From Paucibacter_B soli (GTDB lineage: Bacteria > Pseudomonadota > Gammaproteobacteria > Burkholderiales > Burkholderiaceae_C), in NCBI RefSeq assembly GCF_037482845.1, contig NZ_JBBHJW010000006.1:1-64000 (forward strand): a DNA stretch of 64,000 nucleotides, read 5' to 3'. Positions 39,480-45,858 of the stretch are shown here, one piece after another; positions within the stretch are counted from its first letter, which is position 1, and each line of letters begins with the position of its first letter. Below the pieces are notes generated by a model. The model saw only the letters and a list, made by a program, of their open reading frames with translations, was not told the DNA's origin and searched no databases. The position numbers and the translations under genes were made by a program.

Positions 39480-42302
39480 ATGCCCAGCACGACGCTGCCA
39501 TGGATCGGGCGCGCCGGCGCCTGGGCGGCCTTGCTCTGGTGCTGCGCGCTGGCCTGGGCAGAGCCGGCGGCGCCGCAGTTGCGCATCGAGACCGGCAGCC
39601 ACCAGGCCAGCATCCGTCAGCTGGCCAGCGATGCCCAGGGTGGCGTGCTGCTGACGGTCTCGGAGGACAAGACCGCGCGGCTATGGCGCAGCGCCGACCA
39701 GCGCCTCCTGATGGTGCTGAGGCCGCCGATCGGACCGGGCAACGAGGGCAAGCTCTACGCGGGCGCGCTGACGCCCGACGGCAGCGTGGCCGCGGTGGCC
39801 GGTTGGTCGGCCGAGAACGAGGTCTACCTGTTCCGTTGCGCGGACGGGCAACTCCTTTCGCGCATCCGGGATCTGCCCAATGTCGTGAATCGCCTGGCCT
39901 TCTCGCCCGATGGCCGTAGCCTGGCCCTGTTGTTCTGGGGCGGGCAGGGCCTGCAGTTGCAGCGCAGCCAGGACGGCTGGGCCAGCAGCCGCCTGGCGGG
40001 CGCCGATCCGGACTATGGCGGCGACGCCTATGGCCTGGCCTTCAGCCCGGACGGCAAGCGCCTCGCCACCAGCGCCTACGACGGCGCGCTGCGCCTGTAT
40101 GAGTTGCGCGGCGGTGCGCCCTGGTTGCAGCGCCGCAGCCAGCTTGCTGGCCAGCCACATGGCCTGGCGTTTTCGCCCGAGGGTGCGCGGCTGGCAGTGG
40201 GCCAGGCCGACGCGGCGCGCGTGGCGGTGCTGGACGCCGCCACATTGGCGCCGCTGCTGCGCCTGAGTGCAGGGGAAGGCGGCACGGGCGCGCTCAGCAG
40301 CGTGGCCTGGTCGCCCGACGGCAACCAGCTGCTGGCGGCGGGTACCTGGCGCGGCGCGCCGGCCCGGCATGGGCTCAAGCGTTGGCGTCTGCGCGACGCA
40401 CAGGCGTTGCCCGATCTGGACCTGGCCAGCGACAGCATCACCGACTTGCTGCCCCTGCCCGGCGACCGGTTGGCCTTTGCCTCGGCCGACGCTTCCTGGG
40501 GCCTGCTGCAGGGCGAGCGCATGCTGGCAAGGGTGCAGGCGCAGCGCGCCGACTTTCGCGCCAACTGGGGCGGTTTTCGGCTCGCCGCCGACGCCATGGG
40601 CCTGCAGTTCGGCTTTGGCTTCGGCGGTGCCGAGCCGGCGCGCTTCGAGTTGCGCGGCTTTGCCTGGCGGCCGCCCACGCAGGCCTGGCCGGCCGCCATG
40701 CAGCAGCTGCCCGGCCTGCAGGTGCAAGGCTGGCAGGACGGGCTGGCGCCCACGCTCAACGGACGCGCGATCGCGCTCGAGCCGGGCGAGATGACGACCG
40801 CCCTGGCCCTGGCGGCCGACGCCAGCGTGGCGGCGCTGGGCAGCCAGTGGCATGTGCGCCTGCTCAATGCCCAGGCGCGCGAGCTGTGGCGGCGCCCGGT
40901 GAGCGCGCCCTGTTTCGCGCTGCAACTCAGCGCCGACGGTCGCTGGGTGGTGGCGGCGTTCGGCGACGGCACGATACGCTGGCAGCGCCGCAGCGATGGC
41001 GAGGAGGTGCTGGCCTTTTTTGCCCATGGTGATCGACGTGCCTGGGTGCTCTGGACGCCCGACGGCCGCTTCATGGCCGGGCAGGGTGGCGAGCAGCATG
41101 TCGGCTGGCACCTCAACCGCGGCCCCGACCAGGCCGCGGAATTCCTGCCGCTGGCGCGCTTCAGCGAGCGCCGGTTCGACCCGCGCGGCGTGTTCAGCGC
41201 GCTGACCGAACAGCCCGGCCAGGCCCCGGCCGAGGATCCGCGGCAGGGCCTGAAGCTGCCGCCACTGGTCAGCATCGCGGCGCCGACGCAGCCGCCCCTG
41301 CAGGGCAAGCTGGCGCTGCTGGTGCGGGCGCTGGACCGCGGCGGCGGCCTGGATGAGTTGCGCCTGTACCTGAACGGCAAGCTGGTGACGACGCTGCGGC
41401 CCGATGCGCGCAGCGTCAAGGCAGGCGCGCTGGAGCAGCGCTTCGAACTGACGCTGGAACGCGGCGACAACCTGCTGCGCGCGGTCGCCCTGGCGAGCGA
41501 TCGCACCGAGTCCGCGCCGGCCGAGCTGGCGCTGCGCCGGCCCGACGAGGCCCCCTCGCAGCCCGGCCTGAGGCTGCTGACGGTAGGTGTGAACAGCTAC
41601 CGCAACGGCCAGCTGAACCTGAACTTCTCGGTGCCCGACGCGCGCGGGCTGGCGAAGCTGTTCCGCGCCGCCGGCAGCCGGCTGTTCGGCAGCGTGCAGG
41701 TCACCGAGCTGCTGGACGAGCGGGCCACCAAGCTCAACATCATGGCCGGGCTGCGCGAGTTGGGCAGCAGCAGCGAGGAGGACGTGGTGGTGGTCTATCT
41801 CGCCGGCCATGGCGAGACGCTGCGCGACGAGTGGTACTTCATTCCGCATGAGCTGACCCGGCCCGAGCAAGAGGAGCAGCTGCGTGCCGGCGGCCTGTCG
41901 GCGCGCGAGCTGGCCGAAGCGCTCAGGGCGATGCCGGCACGCAAGGTGGTGGTGCTGATCGACGCCTGCAAGTCCGGCGCAGCGGTGCTGGGCTTTCGTG
42001 GCCTGGAGGAGCGCCGCGTGCTGTCCCAGCTGGCGCGCGCCACCGGCACCCACCTGATCGCGGCCACCACCAAGGAACAACTGGCGAGCGAACTCGACGT
42101 GCTGGGCCACGGCATCTTCACCTACGCCCTGCTGGAGGGCCTGGCCGGCAAGGCCGCCGCGCAGGGGCGCGACATCACCGCGCGCAAGCTGATGGTGTAT
42201 GTGGAACAGGCCCTGCCGGAACTGTCGATGCGCTACCGCTCCGAGGAGCAGTTCCCGGTGGTCAGCTCTACCGGCATGGATTTCCCGCTGCTGCTTCGCT
42301 AA
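39480..42302 (+). CDS. Exported WD40-repeat/caspase (C14) fusion
   Basis: A 940-residue protein with a signal peptide (cleavage after AWAE, about residue 30), an N-terminal beta-propeller of about six to seven WD40-like blades (about 35-560; motifs such as LAFSPDGRSLALL, LAFSPDGKRLATSAYDG, VAWSPDGNQLLAAG), a beta-sandwich linker (about 600-685) and a C-terminal caspase-p20 domain (about 695-940). The catalytic His is H777 in YLAGHGE and the Cys is C830 in LIDACKSG. It begins 15 bases after the OmpA-like gene. It is probably a periplasmic metacaspase-type protease; the propeller would recognise a partner or signal. The stop overlaps that of the opposing gene. Confidence 0.9.
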   Translation: MPSTTLPWIGRAGAWAALLWCCALAWAEPAAPQLRIETGSHQASIRQLASDAQGGVLLTVSEDKTARLWRSADQRLLMVLRPPIGPGNEGKLYAGALTPDGSVAAVAGWSAENEVYLFRCADGQLLSRIRDLPNVVNRLAFSPDGRSLALLFWGGQGLQLQRSQDGWASSRLAGADPDYGGDAYGLAFSPDGKRLATSAYDGALRLYELRGGAPWLQRRSQLAGQPHGLAFSPEGARLAVGQADAARVAVLDAATLAPLLRLSAGEGGTGALSSVAWSPDGNQLLAAGTWRGAPARHGLKRWRLRDAQALPDLDLASDSITDLLPLPGDRLAFASADASWGLLQGERMLARVQAQRADFRANWGGFRLAADAMGLQFGFGFGGAEPARFELRGFAWRPPTQAWPAAMQQLPGLQVQGWQDGLAPTLNGRAIALEPGEMTTALALAADASVAALGSQWHVRLLNAQARELWRRPVSAPCFALQLSADGRWVVAAFGDGTIRWQRRSDGEEVLAFFAHGDRRAWVLWTPDGRFMAGQGGEQHVGWHLNRGPDQAAEFLPLARFSERRFDPRGVFSALTEQPGQAPAEDPRQGLKLPPLVSIAAPTQPPLQGKLALLVRALDRGGGLDELRLYLNGKLVTTLRPDARSVKAGALEQRFELTLERGDNLLRAVALASDRTESAPAELALRRPDEAPSQPGLRLLTVGVNSYRNGQLNLNFSVPDARGLAKLFRAAGSRLFGSVQVTELLDERATKLNIMAGLRELGSSSEEDVVVVYLAGHGETLRDEWYFIPHELTRPEQEEQLRAGGLSARELAEALRAMPARKVVVLIDACKSGAAVLGFRGLEERRVLSQLARATGTHLIAATTKEQLASELDVLGHGIFTYALLEGLAGKAAAQGRDITARKLMVYVEQALPELSMRYRSEEQFPVVSSTGMDFPLLLR

Positions 42303-43012
42303 CGCGTCGGCTGCAGGTGGCGCTGCAGCAGCCGATCCAGTTCGCCGCTGGCCTTCAGGCGCGCCAGCACCGCGTCCAGGCGGCGCGCGAGTTCGCCATG
42401 GCGTTCGCCCAGGTAATGGTGCATGGGCAGCGCGGCCAGCTCGGCATCGGCGCGCGCAATCGCCGGGCTCACGCGCTGGCCGAGCGGCAAGGCCAGACGC
42501 GCTTCGACCGTGACCACCACGTCGACCATCTGCAGCGCCAGCAGGCGAAACAGCTCGTCGACCGTGCCAGCCTCGACGCGGCGCGCATCGGCCGGCACCT
42601 GCTGCTCGATCAGCAGCACGCCGCGCAGATGAGCGACGCGCAGACCCGCCAGGTCGCCCCATTTGGCCGGGCGCGGCCCGTCCTTGTTGGCGTAGCTGTA
42701 TGCCGCCAGCGTCAGCACCGGCGTCTCGACCCGGTGCAGCTGGGGCTGCTCCTGGGCCAGCGCGGCGATGCGGTAGAGATTGGCGTCCACCTCGCCGGCC
42801 AACAGGGCGCGCAGGGCGCGGCGCACCGGCAATTCGACGAACTCGATGGGCTGGACCAGCTCCGCATAAGCGCGGTTCAGCACCGCTTCGGCGGCCTGGG
42901 TGGCGGGCTCGCTGCTGCGGTTCCAGCTGGCAATGCGCAGCGGCTCGGCGGCGCCGCAGGGCGGGCAGAGCAGGGTGGCGCACAGCGCGAGCAGAGGAAC
43001 CAACGACTTCAT
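42299..43012 (-). CDS. Family 3 solute-binding-like periplasmic protein
   Basis: A 237-residue exported protein (signal MKSLVPLLALCATLLCPPCG, cleavage after GAAE or nearby) with the two-lobed fold of family 3 extracellular solute-binding proteins: LRIASWNRSSEPATQAAEAV, LLAGEVDANLYRIAAL, and the interlobe segment DLAGLRVAHLRGVLLIEQQ. No ABC permease or ATPase is near, so it may act as a free sensor, or bind a ligand for the cluster rather than transport it. It is third in a minus-strand set, 67 bases after the BON-caspase gene. Its stop interlocks with the WD40-caspase stop (CTAA). Confidence 0.82.
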   Translation of the reverse strand: MKSLVPLLALCATLLCPPCGAAEPLRIASWNRSSEPATQAAEAVLNRAYAELVQPIEFVELPVRRALRALLAGEVDANLYRIAALAQEQPQLHRVETPVLTLAAYSYANKDGPRPAKWGDLAGLRVAHLRGVLLIEQQVPADARRVEAGTVDELFRLLALQMVDVVVTVEARLALPLGQRVSPAIARADAELAALPMHHYLGERHGELARRLDAVLARLKASGELDRLLQRHLQPTR

Positions 43013-43079
43013 GTCAGCGCCGCCTCCAGAATTTGGGGCCGTGCTTCGATCCTAAGCATTCTCAGCCGTCGCGGCCGGC

Positions 43080-44336
43080 TCAGCGGTACAAATTGTTGTC
43101 GTCCGCGGCCAGGGTGCTGAACAGGCGCGGCAGCTGTTGGCGGCTGCCGGCACTGACCGCCAGGGCCTGGGCCGCGGTGAAGCGCTGGGCGGCCTCGAAG
43201 GCGGGCTGGATCAGGCCCTGGTAATGCGCCAGATAGTCGAAGAAGGCCTGGGTGAAGAAGCTGCCGCGCAGCGCGCGCTGCGGGTCTAGCGGGCTGGCGA
43301 ACAGCCCCGGCCGCACCGGCGGCCCCAGGCTTTCCTGGCCCTCGCTGGTGGCGGTGATGAAGGCATAGCCGCTGGGCGGCGCATCGGCGCTCCAGGCCGC
43401 CAGCGACACACCTTCCACATCGACCCGGCCGCCATTGGCGCGCAGCATCTGGGCGCGGCTGTCGGCGTCCATGTCGGTCAGCATGTCGCCGCTGTAGCAG
43501 GTGTCCACCAGCACGCGGGTGACGCGGCTCGCCTGGCGCGCCAACCGCTGCACCAGCCGGTCGTGCACCGAACTGGCCTGCAGCTTGAGCAGGTATTCGG
43601 TGGCGTCGCGGCTGGGCCTGCCGCCGACGTCGCCGGAATCGTAGGCGGCGATCGACATGCGGTGCTGGCCCTGCCCCTTGGGTGATGGCAGGGGCGGGTT
43701 GCCATGGCTGGAGATGTAGAGGAACAGGCTGTCGGCCGGGCCGAGCCGCTCGCCCATGCGCAGCAGGGCGGCCTCGATGGCGGCCTTGTTGGCCTGCGCG
43801 CCCAGCAGCGCGCTGACCTCGTAGCCGGCGCGCCCCAGCTGGGTGGCGACCAGGCGTGCGTCGTCCTCGCCCTGGATGGGGCGCAGGTGGGCGCTGTCCA
43901 TGAATTCGTTGATGCCCACCACCAGGGCCAGCTTGCGGCTGCCCGAATCCTGGGCCTGGCGCCGCGCCTGCGTCAACCGGCGCGCATGCTCAGCCATGGC
44001 CTGCACAGCCTCGCGCTCCCAATGCCGCTGCCGCACCTCGCTGGGATATTGCGGCGAGCAGGACTTCAGGCCGACGATGGACTGCACGATCAGGAAGGCG
44101 CGTTCCACCTCGTCCTCATCGCGGTAGCGCCCCAGCAGCTGCACGCGGCCGACCATGTCGCGCGCCACGCTGGCCTCGGGCAGGCCATGCTCGCGCAGCT
44201 TGAGCCGGATGCGCTCGATGAGATGCTCGGGCACCTGATGGCCCTGGTAGCCGCTCTGGTAGCCGGGCATCTGCGGGCTCGCGCAGCCGCCCAGCAGCAG
44301 GCCTAGCGTGCCAGTGAAGTGGCGGCGCTGCATCAT
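43080..44336 (-). CDS. BON-like/caspase lipoprotein
   Basis: A 418-residue lipoprotein. The signal MMQRRHFTGTLGLLLGGC has a twin-arginine-like RRxFxG and a lipobox with C18. Residues about 35-95 resemble a BON domain (LIERIRLKLREHGLPE... VGRVQLLGRY... VERAFLIVQSIVGL), which often binds lipids. The caspase-like domain (about 135-400) has H211 in YISSHGNP and C280 in LVDTCYSGD, so the dyad is intact. A Tat route would imply folding before export. Its ATG overlaps the stop of the upstream unknown gene (ATGA). It is a second caspase-fold protein in this locus, of a different subtype from the WD40 fusion. Confidence 0.86.
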   Translation of the reverse strand: MMQRRHFTGTLGLLLGGCASPQMPGYQSGYQGHQVPEHLIERIRLKLREHGLPEASVARDMVGRVQLLGRYRDEDEVERAFLIVQSIVGLKSCSPQYPSEVRQRHWEREAVQAMAEHARRLTQARRQAQDSGSRKLALVVGINEFMDSAHLRPIQGEDDARLVATQLGRAGYEVSALLGAQANKAAIEAALLRMGERLGPADSLFLYISSHGNPPLPSPKGQGQHRMSIAAYDSGDVGGRPSRDATEYLLKLQASSVHDRLVQRLARQASRVTRVLVDTCYSGDMLTDMDADSRAQMLRANGGRVDVEGVSLAAWSADAPPSGYAFITATSEGQESLGPPVRPGLFASPLDPQRALRGSFFTQAFFDYLAHYQGLIQPAFEAAQRFTAAQALAVSAGSRQQLPRLFSTLAADDNNLYR

Positions 44337-45070
44337 TCCACCTGCACCGTGGCGCTTAGCGTGCGCGCCGGCAGGCCGGCGGCGGCGACGCTGAACTCGT
44401 AGCGGTAGGCCACGCCCACCGGCACCTCCTTGGGGATGGGCAGGCGCGCCAGGTCCAGGCTCTCGCCGGGCGCCAGCACGCGGCTCTCGCGCGCGTGGCC
44501 GGTGAAAGGCAGGGCCTGCTCCTTGCCGTCGGCGATCGCGAACAGCCGGCGTTCGATCAACACCTCGGCCTCGTCACCCAGCGGGGTCAGCAGCACGAAG
44601 GCGCTGCGGATCTCCAGGTTCTCGCCGGCACGCACGCGGCCTGGCATGTCAAGCGCGCGCAGCTGCAGCAGGGGGCCCATCTCGGGCCGGTAGCCGGTCT
44701 CGGCGATGGCGCGCGCATAGTCGGCGCCGCGCTGCAGCTGCGAGGCGGGGATCCAGTCGGGATGCTGTTCGTAGCAGGCGCCGGCGGCCTTGAACCAGGC
44801 ACTGGCCAGGCCCATGCCGGCACCGCCGCCGATGCTGAGCGTGAGCTGGCGGCCTTCGCTGTGGCGCTCTTCACGTGGCTCCTGGCGGCGCGACAGCAGG
44901 GCCGAGCCCAGCTTGCCCAAGGCGCCGAGCGCGGCCCCCTTGACGCTGGCGGCGCGCTGCTGTTCGCGGATGCAGGCATCCAGCTGCGCGTTGACCGACT
45001 CCTGCGCGCCGGCCATGAGCGGCGCCAGCGTCAGGCCCAGCAGCAGTGCCTTGTTCGGAATCGTGACCAT
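44333..45070 (-). CDS. Exported protein of unknown function in the caspase/CHAT locus
   Basis: A 245-residue protein with a signal peptide (cleavage after LMAGA, about residue 22). After a helical segment with QLDACIREQQRAASVKG comes a Gly-rich stretch (SIGGGAGMGLASAWFKAAGAC) and then a beta-rich C-terminal half (about 125-245) that looks like a sandwich domain. Two Cys (in DACIREQQ and GACYEQHP) might form a disulfide. I do not recognise a family. It is translationally coupled to the BON-caspase and divergent from the FecR gene, so it is probably a dedicated partner or inhibitor of that protease; this is inference. Confidence 0.75.
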   Translation of the reverse strand: MVTIPNKALLLGLTLAPLMAGAQESVNAQLDACIREQQRAASVKGAALGALGKLGSALLSRRQEPREERHSEGRQLTLSIGGGAGMGLASAWFKAAGACYEQHPDWIPASQLQRGADYARAIAETGYRPEMGPLLQLRALDMPGRVRAGENLEIRSAFVLLTPLGDEAEVLIERRLFAIADGKEQALPFTGHARESRVLAPGESLDLARLPIPKEVPVGVAYRYEFSVAAAGLPARTLSATVQVE

Positions 45071-45155
45071 ATCGGCATCTTGGTGAATGGAAGTCTGATT
45101 CTGCGACCGCGCGCGGCCTTAGACTGGGCCCGATGCGGCCACTCGGGGAGCAAAA
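45071..45155. promoter_or_regulatory. Divergent promoter gap of the caspase and FecR genes
   Basis: An 85-base gap between the start codons of the minus-strand unknown-caspase unit and the plus-strand FecR gene must hold both promoters. A GGGGAGC ribosome site precedes the FecR ATG. I could not assign -35/-10 pairs, but a shared control region would co-regulate the two halves of the locus. Confidence 0.4.
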
Positions 45156-45842
45156 ATGCGCAGCTTGTTGATGATTCTGAGCCTGCTGGGCGGGGCCGCG
45201 CTGGCCGAGCCGGTGTGCGAGGTGGCGGCCCTGGTGGGCGAGGTGCAGGTGCAGGATGCGGCCGGCACACGCAGCCTGCGCGCCGGCGAGCGCCTGGAGC
45301 CGGGCGCCGAGTTGCGCAGCGGGGCGCAGGCGCGCGTGCGGCTGCGCTTCATCGACGGCTCGACCCTGGTGTTGGCGGACCGGAGCCAGCTGCGCATCGA
45401 ACGCTTCGTGCAGGGGCCGGGACAACCGCGCGAGGCCGCCCTGCTGCTGCAGCTGGGCCTGATCGGCCAGCAGGTCAAGCCCGCCGCCGGCGGCAGCTGG
45501 CGCGTGCGCACGCCCACCGCGGTGACGGCGGTGCGCGGCACCGAATTCAGCGTCGAGGTGGCGAGCGACCTGGCCACCGCCGTGCATGTGAGCAGCGGTG
45601 CGGTGGCGGTCGAGCCGTTGCCGGCCGAGACCGAAGCCGGCGCCGATGGCGCGGCCAGCGCCCCCTTCAGCAGCAAGGCGCCGGCGCTGGGCCAGACGCG
45701 CGGCCTGCGCAAGCCCAGGCCGGTGCTGCTGCAGGCGGCGCGCAATGGCACGCGCTGCGATGCCCAGGGTCTGTGCAGCGAGGCGGCGGCCTGGTCGGCC
45801 GAGCGCGTGCAGCAACTCCAGCAGCGACTGGGCGGTTTCTGA
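45156..45842 (+). CDS. Exported FecR-domain protein
   Basis: A 228-residue protein with a short signal peptide (cleavage after AALAE, about residue 18) and a FecR domain (about 25-150: VAALVGEVQVQDAAGTRSL, LEPGAELRSGAQARVRLRF, GSTLVLADRSQLRI, TPTAVTAVRGTEFSVEV). A short tail with two Cys (TRCDAQGLCSEAA) may be disulfide-linked. It lacks the anti-sigma N-terminal domain and inner-membrane helix of classical FecR, and no sigma factor or TonB receptor is nearby. Stand-alone FecR proteins are often encoded beside CHASE2 proteins. It is followed after 16 bases by the M16 peptidase gene. Confidence 0.9.
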   Translation: MRSLLMILSLLGGAALAEPVCEVAALVGEVQVQDAAGTRSLRAGERLEPGAELRSGAQARVRLRFIDGSTLVLADRSQLRIERFVQGPGQPREAALLLQLGLIGQQVKPAAGGSWRVRTPTAVTAVRGTEFSVEVASDLATAVHVSSGAVAVEPLPAETEAGADGAASAPFSSKAPALGQTRGLRKPRPVLLQAARNGTRCDAQGLCSEAAAWSAERVQQLQQRLGGF

Positions 45843-45858
45843 TCGAGGAAAGCTTGCA

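Noticed and set aside
44333..45070. Bacterial gasdermin as the target of the neighbouring caspase.
   Set aside because: The protein is exported by a signal peptide and is beta-rich only in its C-terminal half; gasdermins are cytoplasmic and lack such a signal.
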